DNA of 64,000 nucleotides, taken from Pyropia yezoensis (Eukaryota > Rhodophyta > Bangiophyceae > Bangiales > Bangiaceae). Below are positions 44,064 to 54,514 of this stretch, piece after piece; position 1 is the first letter of the stretch; the number at the start of each line of letters is the position of its first letter. The notes under the pieces were generated by a model that worked only from the letters and a program-made list of their open reading frames with translations, was not told where the DNA came from and searched no databases. The stretch covers positions 26,810,063-26,874,062 of the forward strand of contig CM020619.1 of the NCBI GenBank assembly GCA_009829735.1, in the 5' to 3' direction. The translations under genes and the position numbers were made by a program.

Positions 44064-44531
44064 TGTGGCAAAAACCACTTGCACACACAGTACCCAAGTT
44101 GGGGCGGTGTGCGAGGGCTGCCTCCCGTGTCGGGGGAACCGGAAGAAGTGCAAGTCGCACACACTCTATCCCTGTTGTGGGGCAATCCCCCCACGGACAA
44201 ACAAGAAGATGGTGTGTGGTCCAACAGTTTCTTGGTCGGGACGGGGACGCAGGGCCAAGCCCCGCTGTCCCTCCCCTTATCCCCCCAGGGTCCACTCAGA
44301 ATCTCGCCACTCAGAATCTCCCACCCCAGCACCTGCCCACCGGGCCACACGAAAATTCAAGACGATAAATGCAGAAAACCCTCAAATCCAAGTTGGATTT
44401 ACTACTAAGCTAACTATCCCGAACTTTGGGAATATGGACCCAAATGCAGGGGGAGGAACGGATCAGGCTAGTGGCCTGCCGCCCCTTGCATGGCACGTGT
44501 TGCCCCCTACCTGGGGGTCAATACTGCCACA
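44064..44531 (-). repeat. 5' LTR, chromovirus copy 2 (468 bp)
   Basis: Minus strand begins TGTGGCA and ends TGCCACA. It contains two of the CAANTTG palindromes, at 44093 and 44384. The right flank starts CCGTT; the matching duplication at the other end is not visible because the 3' LTR is missing. Confidence 0.9.
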
Positions 44532-44749
44532 CCGTTCAAACAGTACTTTTCAACGGCACTACTGCGACGACTAGGAGGTGCAGGGTCTCGGTGCGTGCTG
44601 TCCTTTCCTGCTTCTTGTGTTCGTTGGCTGCAACCGTTTGCGTCGCATGTGCTTTCTATTTCTCCCTTTGCTCGTGCCATGACAACTTTCAATCGGTGTC
44701 CTGTGAGGAGGGTGCGTGCATGTTGGTAATGTGGAGTTTCGTGTATTTT

Positions 44750-45056
44750 TCAGAGGTGGCGTTGACACACGCAGACGACCCTCGAGGGGCGCTCGGACAA
44801 GCACCAGTCGGCCACCCGTGACGGCACGTCGGCTTGCGGGTGCAGTTGGTACCAGGTCACCAGCTTGGGGGGAAAGGTGGGAGTGGCGCCCGCCAGTGGG
44901 TGGCTGCTCAACAGCGTCGCCGCCCACCCGGCGGGCAGGTCAGAGGGGGACAGGGCGAGCCCGCGCGAGAGGGCTGCGGCGGCTGCGGCGGCAGCAGCCA
45001 CCGCCAGGACCCCGACTATCTGCGTCAGCACCGACCAGGCGGCGATGCTGGCGTCG

Positions 45057-45089
<33 letters not shown>

Positions 45090-46700
45090 CCGTCGCCACC
45101 AGTGGCAGCGTCGACCTCGGCAGCGTTCAGGGCGTCGGGGTGCCGGACACCACCACCACCGACGCCACCGTCGACGCTGTCCGTGTCGTCTTCTTCCAGG
45201 TGCAGCAGGTCCTGGTCGGCGGCGGCTGCGGCGGCGTCGCCGGCCGCTGCCGCCGCAGCCGCCGCGGACGGACCGTCCCCCCCCCCCCCCCCCCCCCCAC
45301 GCGGCAACGCCCAGGCCGAGGTTCGTGTCAAACACCTTTCGCACCTGCTCCGCCCGCGTGTCGGCCGACCAGCGGGCGACGGCGCGAGAAGCCTCAGCGC
45401 GCACCGCCGACAGCTCAACCGCGGCGGCGGCGGCGGCGGGGCCCACCGCGACGTCAACTGCCTCTGGGGCGGGCACCCGCCGTCGTCGCGGTCACAGCGG
45501 CGGCCACGTCGGCTGGCGGCGGCGGCACCGCCGCCGTGCCACCGCGCGCCGTGCCCTTGCCGCCGCCGCCGCCGCGGCTGCCATCGGGGAGGCGGGCGCC
45601 GAGGTCGGCCACCAGCCGCAGGGCGGCCCGCTGCGCGCGCGAACGGAAGTTGCTGTCCTCCTCCGCCGCCCACAGCACCTTGGCGCCTGCCAGCAGGATG
45701 GCCGCCGCGTCCGCGTCGACGACGGGTGCAGCAGCCCCACGGGGGCTCCCCCCCTCCCCCCCCTTCCTCTCCCCCCCCCCGGCCGCCGCCACTGCGCGCA
45801 CCACCCGGCCGGCGTGCGCCAAGCCCGCGCCAGCAGGGGCGGTGGCCATCAGGTGCGCCGCCGCGTCGGCGCCCAGCCGGCGGTGTCGGTCGCCCAGCCG
45901 CAGCACTCCCGCCAGGCGGTAGCGCAGCGCCACCGCCACAGCGCAGCGGCGGTGGCGGTCAGATCGGACCGCACGGCCCGGCCGGCGGGCAACAGCGTCC
46001 GCGCCTCGACGCGCCACCGCGCCTCGGCGGCCGCAAGCGCCGCCGCCGCCGCCGCCGCCGACGCCGATGCGGCGGTGCGGTAGGCGCCGCGTCAGGGTGC
46101 TCCCCCCTCCCCACGCCACCCCGCCGCCACCGCCACTGCGACCGTCGCCTGCCCTAGCTGCAACACCCCCGCCGCGGCGGCCTCGACGTCGCCCAGCAGT
46201 CGCAGCCGCTCCGCCGCCGCGTACACGGCCGCGGCCGACCCACCCGGCCCGCCGCGGCCCACCGCCACCAGCTCCTCTTCGCGGGCAGCGCCAAGCGCGG
46301 CGCCCGCCGCGGCCGCGTCGCCAGCCGCCAGCGACCGCAGGATGGTGTGGAGGTGCCGGTGGAGGCGGCCACCTACGGTCGTGGCGGCGGCGGCGGCGGC
46401 ACCAGCCGCGGCAGTGGCGGCGGTGGCGGAAGCAGTGCTACCGCCGCCGCCGCCACCGCCGCTGCTGCCACCGCCGCCACTGCCCCCCCCCGACGCCCGC
46501 GCAAAGGCAGCCAGGCGTTCTGCCGCCGGTTATGGAGAACGCCCGGCCACCGGCAACCCCCCCCCCCCCCCCACCCCCCCCGATGACGCCGCTGGCGCCC
46601 AGCGCAACGCGCCGACGGACCGCAGAGCTGCCCTCGCCCCTGTCGGCGCGGCGATCACCCGCGGCGCGCGCACACCGCGGCATCTGATCAATCGACATAG
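44750..46700 (-). CDS. unrecognised multi-segment protein with C-terminal membrane span
   Basis: Protein-like stretches on the minus strand, in order: GRLHRHLHTILRSLAAGDAA and VYAAAERLRLLGDVEAAAAG (46400-46150), LWRWRYRLAGVLRLGDRHRR with DAAAHLMATA (about 45960-45830), ILLAGAKVLWAAEEDSNFRS with LRLVADLGARL (45700-45580), SAVRAEASRAVARWSADTRA with EQVRKVFDTNLGLG (45410-45310), and a final part with LTQIVGVLAVAAAAAAAAA and a conserved-looking tail WYQLHPQADVPSRVADWCLS ending at 44750. They lie in different frames, joined by introns or broken by homopolymer errors. Helical, Ala-rich segments with acidic/basic heptads and a near-C-terminal membrane span suggest an organelle-membrane protein, but I cannot name it. 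Confidence 0.4.
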
Positions 46701-47459
46701 ATGGCAACTGCACCAGGCGAGTGAATGTGGAGAAAAAGACAAGAGTGCACCCGGGTCAGTATCGGATTCAGCGTCTGCGACACGACCGGGAGCCTCACGG
46801 GTCGTGCAAAAGACTCTCCCAACTACGTCTGACGCATCAAGTCCGTCCCGCATGACAGCTGAGAGGACCAGGGTGATGACCGACGCACATCTACGAGAAG
46901 ACCAGTCACCCGACCATCCAACGTACCGTTCTCGCCCCCACGTCGTCACCATGTGACGTACTGCATCAAAAGCCACGGTGCTCACAGGGTGCTGCGTCGT
47001 GGTATGGGAACGACGGCTGTGACGACGTCCATGATGCTGACGACGGTAGTCGAACGGCGGGCGACGACGGCCCCACATCTCGCGGGGTCTGCCTCGGCTG
47101 TGATCACGAATTTCGGGGCAGAAAATGGGAGCAGGTCGCTTACTGTAATGTCGGCTTGGTGCCGGCCGATCGATTCAGTGTCGACTGACGAATGCATGGA
47201 TTCGAGCACTTTTTGGAAAGAAGTCCGAAGCGGCCGGCAATCCGGGAACGTCTGCAAAGATTGGCGACCGCCCAGGGACAGACCGCCAGGAGGGAGTTCC
47301 TTCCCTCACAACTTACTGCCATCGGACCGCACGACCAATGGCGCCCGTGCAGCAAAGATCTCTACAGTGCGGTGCGTGTCGCGTCACGCACGGTTTTAGT
47401 GGATGCCCTGGTGGATGCACTGCATCTGCTTTGCTTTGCGCTCCGTCACGGCTGCTGCG
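46701..47459. other. left flank of the Tc1-like transposon; no gene
   Basis: Lower GC than the left side. It probably includes the transposon's left end; I searched by eye for an inverted repeat matching 50944-54300 and found none. Confidence 0.5.
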
Positions 47460-48494
47460 ATGTTCTCTGAGCAGGAGAGCCTGCACGCACTCGGATTGTA
47501 TTCCGAAAAATACAACCAGGAGGAGGTGGCAGACATCATCGGCTGCTCGCCCCGGTCTTTGCGCCGCTGGGTTGGCCGGTGGGAGGACGCGGGGACAGTG
47601 TGGCAGAGTGAGGAGCGTGAGAACGCGCACTTTGACGCCGCCATCTTCTCGTCTCCGCTCGCTGCTGCTGTGAAGCACCTCGTAGAGGCAGAACCGGCTG
47701 CGTTCCTGAAGGACCACGTCAAGCTTCTGAAGGAGCTGAGAAGCATGTCTGACGAGTACGCCGACGTCCACGCCAGCGCCGCCACTGTCTACCGTGTGCT
47801 ACGCTACCATGGCTATACGCGGAAGAAGATTGAGAGGCTGTTCCATGAGCGCAACCTGAACAACCAGCGGCAGTTCGCGCAGACCATGAGCCAGATTCCA
47901 ATGCGGTGCATCGTCAGTATCGACGAGACGCATAAATCGGGTGAGGACTCGTACAGGAAGTACGGCAGGTCGCAGCGCAACAGCTCGTGCGTGCTGCTCG
48001 ACCGAGACCCACGTACCATTCCGAGGACGAGCACGATGATGGCGGTCAGCGCCAGCTCGGGTGTTCTATGGATGCAGACGGTGGTGTTGGGGCCTGCTCA
48101 AAACTCGGATGACTGGCGGCTGTTCCTGGAAGACCTGATGCAAGTGGAGGCGATAGGGAAGTACCAGCCCAACCTGCCGTGGGACCTGCAGCCGGCCAAC
48201 AGCGTGCTGTTGTTCGATAACGCTGGCATCCATGACCAGCAAGGGGACGACTTCCTGCAGGAGAATGGCGTGTACTACATCAGGCTCCCCGCCTACTCCC
48301 CCAACCTTCAACCTATCGAGGGGGTGTTCAATGAATTGAAGAGGCACATCCGCGACCTTGTGTACTTTGACAGTCGGTATCAGGACAAGCCTCGACGGTT
48401 GCTGGCCGACGCGGCGATGATGCTGACACACGCGCAAATCATGGGACAGTTCGTGCGAGTGCAGATGAACATGGATGCTTTGTTGCTGCAGTAG
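47460..48494 (+). CDS. Tc1/mariner (IS630) superfamily DDE transposase
   Basis: 344 residues from ATG 47460 (an ATG at 47403 would add 19). The N-terminal helix-turn-helix reads YNQEEVADIIGCSPRSLRRW, then a second HTH-like region ends with ATVYRVLRYHGYTRKK. The catalytic DDE_3 domain has IDETHKSG (first Asp), SVLLFDNAGIHDQ (second Asp) and YSPNLQPIEGVFNELKRHI (Glu). By my count 33 residues separate the last two acids (DD33E), against 34 in typical Tc1/IS630. The frame is intact and could be active: cut-and-paste transposition at TA sites is expected for the family. The convergent partner gene ends 298 bases downstream. Confidence 0.9.
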   Translation: MFSEQESLHALGLYSEKYNQEEVADIIGCSPRSLRRWVGRWEDAGTVWQSEERENAHFDAAIFSSPLAAAVKHLVEAEPAAFLKDHVKLLKELRSMSDEYADVHASAATVYRVLRYHGYTRKKIERLFHERNLNNQRQFAQTMSQIPMRCIVSIDETHKSGEDSYRKYGRSQRNSSCVLLDRDPRTIPRTSTMMAVSASSGVLWMQTVVLGPAQNSDDWRLFLEDLMQVEAIGKYQPNLPWDLQPANSVLLFDNAGIHDQQGDDFLQENGVYYIRLPAYSPNLQPIEGVFNELKRHIRDLVYFDSRYQDKPRRLLADAAMMLTHAQIMGQFVRVQMNMDALLLQ

Positions 48495-48792
48495 ACAGCC
48501 GCAGAACGGCTGTTGCACACATAGAGATAAAAAAAGAGATCTGGCGTCACTGGCAAGACGGCGATGACCGCGCATGCATTCCATTCTCCTGTGCCTGTAG
48601 TGGCGGGCGCCTGCTGTTGGGCGCCCTCCCTCCCCAGCCACTGCGCACGCTTAGACCACCGCGCAAATTCTAACACACACCCTCGCCGCGTGCAAAAGCA
48701 CATCACATGCGAAGTCCGCGACGTGTACGTCACCGACGCAGGCTCCGACGTCTTCGCGCCCACACCTTCATGCCGACGCAGTGCATTGACGG
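48495..48792. other. intergenic spacer between transposase and accessory gene
   Basis: 298 bases between two convergent stop codons, nothing else seen. Confidence 0.5.
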
Positions 48793-50943
48793 CTACACTT
48801 GTGACCTGGGCTCGAGCGCAGTACCAGGAGTAAGACCGCCGGGTGTACGATCATAACAGGCAGCGGGAGTGGCAACGACCTCGAAGGCAGGAGCAGCTGC
48901 GGGCACAGCAGACACAGCAGCCCCAGAGACTTGCACACAAGCAGCAGCAGGAGTGGGACCGCCGGGTGTCCCATCACAAAACGCGGCGGGTGCGGCCACG
49001 ACCTCAAAGGCAGAAGCAGCTGCGGGCACGGCAGACACAGCAACCCCAGAGACTTGCAGACAAGCAGCAGCAGGACCACCGCCGCTCACCGGCTGCATCG
49101 GTTGGGAGAAATCCCCAACACGGCGTACATTCACGCCAGGGCCGAGACCACCATAGGCAAGGGAGTGGTCGGGCGTCTGGCCGTACATGGGCGTCGCTCC
49201 AACACGACCTCCGCTTGGAACGGGTGCTGTGACAGGTGCACGTGCAGCGCGACCGCCACACAGGTTGGAGTTTAACCGCTGCACAGGGAGGGCAGCAACC
49301 GGTAGACTCCCTGTCGCAACTGGAGACCCACCCAACTCACCGAAGACCACAGGCCGCCCGAAAACACCCGCGCCAGCAGGCTGCATCACAGCTGCTGGGC
49401 CAGCCGAGGGCGGTGCACGTACACTCGTGTCATCCGCGGCAGCACCGCCCGCAATCGCATCTTCTCCGACCGGCTCAGTAGATGTGTGAGTTCCGCCACG
49501 TCTACCGGTGGATGACTCTGCGTTGACGTCGACAGGGTCGGCATCGTTGACAGCAGGACGCCCACGAGGCGGCGGCCGAACGCGAATAACAGGTGGGAGT
49601 GACTGTGTATCGGCGTGACGCTCTGCAGCTGCCGCTGCCTGTGCATGGACTTTTACAATGCCACCCGCCACGCACGGCAGGTACATCTCCTTCATCATCG
49701 GCGGAAACTTGTTGCACAAGAACTCCGCAATGTGAGCTGCGGAGTACTGCCCGCATGACATGACATACCCGCGCAAGCCCAGCTTAAGTGCCGCCTGTGT
49801 CACCATATTGCGCACGTCATCGTCCGTTTCCTCGACGGGTAGCTGACAGGCGGCGACGAGAACAGCTTCTGCCAGCCCCGTCGGCGTCAGCGATGACAGG
49901 GGGTGCCACTCAATGGGCGTCAACAGCGCCGAAAACCGCACCCAAGAGCCCGTCGGCCAGCTGCGTCCCCCGTCAGCAGAGCCACTGGAGTCGGACACCA
50001 CGTGCACATCGTTGTTGTTGCGAGTGCCCTTGCCCTTGCGACTGGGCGACCGTGTCGCGGGCGAACGGCCAGACGGTGAGTGAGCGGACGGTGTCTTGTG
50101 TGACGATCCGGCGCCGCCACGCCCACCAGAAGCAGTCCCTCGTGCCTTGACTATGGCACGCGCTGCGGATGACGTCCTTGTCTTACGTGCTGCCAGATGC
50201 GCCATCAGCTCCCGCCTCGTCTGCGGTAGAACAGCTTTCCTTGACTGGACGCGTCGGCTGTCTCCGCCTGTGCTGGAGCTGTCACGTGAGTCGTCCTTCC
50301 CGTCCATGTCGCTGAAGCTGCCTTCTTGTTCGTAAGCTGCCGCTGCGTTGGCGCCGACGGCGCCGCGCTTGCGGTGGCGCCGCACACTGTCAAAATTGGC
50401 TCGATTCTTGTCGCTGAGGACGGACGCCTTTGATCGCCGCGCGTCCATCAAAGCCACAGTTTGATCACCAGAAACACCTCCGTTGTGAACGTTGGCTCGC
50501 AGTGTCGACGTCATAGCAGCGTCACGCGCCTTGTCTACCGCCGCTCTCGTCGCCGCGTTCACCGTGTTCTCCACGATTTGCTGCACGTCCGTGTTCTGCA
50601 CGTGCTCGCAGACGAAGTCGTCCACATTGAGCCCGGGCTGGTAGTCGGAGCGGGTGATCTTGCCATCCTTCATGCGCCAGCGTAGCGGGTTGTACTTCTG
50701 CGTGCTGTTCGCGTGCCCCTTCTTGTGGCACACCGAGCACGTAATGTGATGCGAGCAATTGCCAGACAGGCAGGGCGCCGCGACGTGGTACTCGCTGGTG
50801 CTCGGCAGCAGTGATCGGCACTCCATGTCGTTGAGCGGGCAGTTCTTCGCGTTGTGCCCCGTCGTGCCAGTCTTGAACCTGAACCGACATATGCTGCAGG
50901 TACGGTACGTCGTGCTCTTGTCCGCCGACCCTCGCCCACTCAT
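48793..50943 (-). CDS. zinc-finger accessory protein of the Tc1-like transposon
   Basis: 716 residues from ATG 50943 (MSGRGSADK). The N-terminus has a Cys/His cluster: CSICRFRFKTGTTGHNAKNC (CCHC knuckle-like), then CLSGNCSHHITCSVCHKKGH. Next come a helical segment (VEHVQN-type, about 100-160), a Lys/Arg/Ser-rich stretch, a well-folded-looking block (RFSALLTPIEWHPLSSLTPT to MKEMYLPCVAGGIVKVHAQA, about 340-450), and a Pro/Ala/Gly-rich tail with two 41-residue repeats (AACLQVSG... and AACVQVSG...; DNA period 123, 48892 and 49015). It is intact and tail-to-tail with the transposase, so probably a second gene of the same transposon or a neighbour of the insertion. DNA or RNA binding is likely; function unknown. 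Confidence 0.6.
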   Translation of the reverse strand: MSGRGSADKSTTYRTCSICRFRFKTGTTGHNAKNCPLNDMECRSLLPSTSEYHVAAPCLSGNCSHHITCSVCHKKGHANSTQKYNPLRWRMKDGKITRSDYQPGLNVDDFVCEHVQNTDVQQIVENTVNAATRAAVDKARDAAMTSTLRANVHNGGVSGDQTVALMDARRSKASVLSDKNRANFDSVRRHRKRGAVGANAAAAYEQEGSFSDMDGKDDSRDSSSTGGDSRRVQSRKAVLPQTRRELMAHLAARKTRTSSAARAIVKARGTASGGRGGAGSSHKTPSAHSPSGRSPATRSPSRKGKGTRNNNDVHVVSDSSGSADGGRSWPTGSWVRFSALLTPIEWHPLSSLTPTGLAEAVLVAACQLPVEETDDDVRNMVTQAALKLGLRGYVMSCGQYSAAHIAEFLCNKFPPMMKEMYLPCVAGGIVKVHAQAAAAAERHADTQSLPPVIRVRPPPRGRPAVNDADPVDVNAESSTGRRGGTHTSTEPVGEDAIAGGAAADDTSVRAPPSAGPAAVMQPAGAGVFGRPVVFGELGGSPVATGSLPVAALPVQRLNSNLCGGRAARAPVTAPVPSGGRVGATPMYGQTPDHSLAYGGLGPGVNVRRVGDFSQPMQPVSGGGPAAACLQVSGVAVSAVPAAASAFEVVAAPAAFCDGTPGGPTPAAACVQVSGAAVSAVPAAAPAFEVVATPAACYDRTPGGLTPGTALEPRSQV

Positions 50944-51004
50944 GATGTGAACAGAGCACAGTGGTCGCAACAAAAGAGGAGGCAGAACGGGACACGAATC
51001 AGCA

Positions 51005-51340
51005 CACCACCAACAGCGACACCCTCACATGTGGGAAGGGCGCAAACAGCGATAGGCAGGGGCGGCCGGGCGGAACGGCCGGGCACGACCAACAGCGACA
51101 CCGTCACACGTGGAAAAGGCGACAACAGCGACACCGTCACACGCAGGAAGGGCACCGACGGCGACGGGCAGGCGGTGGCCGAGCGGAGTGGCCGGGCACG
51201 ACCAACAGCGACACCGTCACACGGGGAAGAGGCAACTACAGCGACACCGTCACACGCAGGAAGGGCACCGACGGCGACGGGCAGGGGGCGGCCGGGCGGT
51301 GCGGACGGGCACCACCAACCGCGACAGAGTCACAGGTGGG
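51005..51340 (+). repeat. tandem repeat of about 113 bp (upstream of the accessory gene)
   Basis: Units starting CGACCAACAGCGACACCGTC begin at 51086 and 51199 (period 113). Each unit holds two copies of ACAGCGACACCGTCACACG. A shorter, more diverged unit precedes them from about 51005, and a decayed one follows to about 51340. It lies just upstream of the accessory gene start and could be subterminal transposon repeats or promoter sites. Confidence 0.9.
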
Positions 51341-51839
51341 GCGTGGTTCGGTGAGCTCGAGGAGAGCCAGACGTTGCACGTGGGGTATGAGCACGGAGAG
51401 GGCGCGAGCCGTGGCGCGAGCACAGGAGCCAGAACAGGAAAAGACATACAAACGGGTTGCGGCCGACGAATGCGCCAGAACCCGAGCCGATCGAGACAGG
51501 CCGCTCGCTCAATATCACCGTCACGGGACGTCGCGATCTGCGCCTGCAATGCGCTCGCATTGGTCAATTAAATGAGGACCAGTCCCGCGATCGAGAGGGC
51601 CACGTGTGACTGCTGGTTGCGTCGAAGGTTGCGTTCCCACACCGATGTGGCCATGTTTGGGAAAAGCACCATACTCCCTTCCAGCTAGTGTCAGGACCTC
51701 CCCGCAGGATCATGAGGGGCTCACCGCGTCCTTGCGTTTTCGCCCTTCGACTGCATTCCATCCCCTGCTCGCCCTCTGCCGCCCCTGCGAAGGACCGCTG
51801 GGCAAAGCATCTGGCCGACTTAACCTTCCTTGTGTTTGT
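51341..51839. other. no supported gene
   Basis: Mixed-composition sequence between the 113-bp array and the degenerate repeat field; the right transposon end may lie here. Confidence 0.4.
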
Positions 51840-53480
51840 GGCGGGTGGCGGCGGCCGTCGGTAGGCGCAGACGGCTGCTCGCGAACTGGGGCGCCCGCCG
51901 GCTTCTGGCCAGCGGTCGGCCGCGGGCGGCCACGGGCGGGGGGCGGCTCCTGTCCGGTGCAGTCGTCCGCCGGTCCGACGGCTGCTGGCCGGCGGGGGCA
52001 GGCGCGATTGCGGCAGCCGCCCCCGCCAGCCGCCAGCCGCCATCGCCCACATGCTCGCGCCTATGAGCGGTGGCGGCGACCTGCTGGTACGGGCGCTGTT
52101 GGCGGGCACGGGCGGCTGGCGGCTGGCGCGGGTGGTTCTTCGCCACGGGGGCGACTGCTGGCGGGCGGGGTGGGCTGCGGGCCGGCGGAGGCGCCCGCTG
52201 GCGGGTGGCAGATGTAATGAGCGGACGTGATTAGGCAGCTGACCGGCGGGTGCCGGCGCGTGCTGATGGGTGTAAGCGCCCTGGGGCTGCTGGCCGGCGG
52301 GGGCAAATGGCTTCTGCGGGCGTGGTTGTCGTCAGCGGCGGGCGGGGTGCCTGACCGCGGTGCGAGCGGCTTCCGCTGGTAAGAGGAGCTGGTTGCTGGT
52401 TGGCAGGGGCGGCCGTTGGTGAGCGGGGGTGGTCACACGGTCGGGAGTACCGGCGGGCGGGGGCGGCTGGTGACGAGCGGGCGTAGCTTCTCGCTCGCCG
52501 TGTCGCCCGCATTGTGGCGGGGGAAGACCCTGGCGGGCGGGAACGGCTGATGGATACCCGGCGGGGCTGCTGGCTGCCCGTCGCAGCTGCTGAGTCTTCG
52601 GCATTGTCTCTGGCTGGCGAAGGCGAGCCCTGGATGAAGGGGGCGAGCCGCGCATGCAGGAGTGCCCGCTAGCGGGCGCGGGCGGCCACCGGCGGGCGAG
52701 GGTGGCCATCGGCGGGCGAGGGTGGCCACCGGCGGCTGGGGGGCGCTGGAGGTGTGCGAGTGCGGCTGCCGGCTGGCAAGGTCGCCCGCTGGGCGGCGGG
52801 GGCGTCCGCTGGCTCCTGCTGGGGGGCTGTCTGCTCGTAGGGGCTGCCACCGGCTTTCTGGGGCGCCCGCTGACTGGTGTGGGCGGACGGTCACGCCAGC
52901 ATGGCGGCTGCCGGCGGGTGGGGGTGGCGTCGCGCGCACTGGGGCCACCGCTGGTGAGCTGAGGCGCCCGATGGCTGCACAGCTTGACCGCTGGCGGGTG
53001 GAGGAGGCCGCCTGCTGGCTGGTGCGGCTGCCGGGGCGTGGGGACTGCGGCCGGCGCGTGCGGCCGCTGGCTGGCTTCGGCTGCCGCTGGCGCGCGGTGG
53101 AGCGCTGGCAGGGCGGAGCGGCCCCGGGCGGGCGGGGGCAGCGGCTGTCGCGTTTGCGGGGCGGCGGCAGGCCGGCGCAGCTCTTGTCTGACAGCTTGGC
53201 CACTGGCGGGCGGGGCGGCTGCCCGTTGGCTGGCGCGGTCATTGGGGCGCGGGGACCGCGGCTAGCTGGCGGGCGGCCACTGGCTGTCTTGCGCGGCTCC
53301 CGCCAGGCGGGTGCGGCCGCTGGCGCGCGGGGTCCGTCGCTAGCTGGCTGGAGCGGCTGCCTGGTTCGCGGGGGTGGCAGCGTGCTGCCGATCACGGCCA
53401 CAGCCCGGCGCGGGCGGCGGAGCAAGGCCGCCAGTTGGTCGTGGAGGCCACCTGTGGGGGCAATCGTCGGCGTGGGAGGC
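51840..53480. repeat. degenerate GC-rich minisatellite field
   Basis: The word GCTGGCGGGCG or close variants (CGGCGGGCG, GCCCGCTGGCGGG) recurs every 20-40 bases through about 1.6 kb. Locally the unit is regular: GGTGGCCATCGGCGGGCGAG-type 20-base units at about 52690-52735. Both strands stay open for hundreds of codons because the repeat avoids stops; the translations are repetitive and I do not call them genes. Confidence 0.8.
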
Positions 53481-54514
53481 GGCTACTGGGGAGGCGGGGA
53501 GCGGCTGGCGATGCTCGCGGGGGAGGAGATCACTGCTTGGTTCCTGGTACTGTGAGGGCGGTTGCTGCTGCCGTACACAGCGGCCCTGAAGCGCCTTCCG
53601 GTGGGGTGGCATCTTGAGGGCGAAAAGGGATAAAGGAGTCATCGGGGAGCTAAGCGACCAGCACCATTGTTCCCAGGACATAAAATAGGGTCGGTATAGT
53701 CTTTGTTGTTGCTTTTTGTTGTTCACGCCGTCTTGGGGTGTGCATGCCCTCCGACCCCGGGGTACAAACAGGCTGAAAGACGGGGTCGGGACGTGCACAC
53801 GACGGATGTTGTGGGCATGCTTCAAGTTGTTACTCACTTGCCCACAAAGGTTACGGGAACCCACAGAACGTGTTCTGACCCCAGATGGACTGTCTGTGCA
53901 CGGGAAGCAGGTGCAACCAGCCCGTGAAGCGCACCTCACGAGCTATAGCCCGGTGAGATTCCGGGAGATACGATCCATGTGCCGTCAGATTCAAGACACA
54001 AAGTTGAATTCGGAGAGATATGAGCGTGGGCTCGGCTGTCCGATCAAAGTTGGCAAGAACGTGGTATCAACTGAATTCTGTTCACCACGCAACCAGGCGG
54101 CCAGCCCGGAGGAACCGACGCAGCATGTGGGGAGCGACAAGGGTGGAGTCGTACGGCAGCTGTCACGTAGCCGCCGTCGGAGCTGGCGTCGTGGATCACA
54201 GCAGGGGAGAAAACGGCTGCGGCTTTACCACGTCCCTCAAACCTGCACACTAAACGGGACGGTCGGATGTTACGAATGACACATGTCTACTATTTTCGTG
54301 GGGCACTGAAGCGAGCACCTGATGCAGCACACATCGTCAAGGATTGGCACGTGATACTTGTCCAAGCACAGAAATCTCATTTTTGTTATCACGAGCCAGT
54401 TGTGAGCCATGGATGAGCGTGCGGTAACAGTCGTATTTCTGTGAATTGGACAGACACATGGATCTGCTCCCGCCCGCCAGCGGGTGCCCCTGCCAACCAA
54501 CTTTTTAGAAGAGC
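53481..54514. other. no supported gene
   Basis: Lower GC than the repeat field. Short open frames only; nothing recognised. Confidence 0.5.

Larger units (their letters stand above)
36111..44531 (-). mobile_element. Ty3/gypsy chromovirus, copy 2 (3' LTR not seen)
   Basis: On the minus strand: 5' LTR (44064-44531), primer-binding site, gag, pol with chromodomain ending at 38016. Beyond pol there is no LTR up to the gap; instead about 1.9 kb carries coding sequence on the opposite strand. I include this stretch in the element because it shares the element's unusual CAANTTG palindromes and base composition. Pol has two frameshifts, so this copy is also inactive. Confidence 0.85.

Noticed and set aside
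52433..53555. Repetitive ~300-codon ORFs on both strands
   Set aside because: Both are translations of a degenerate minisatellite.
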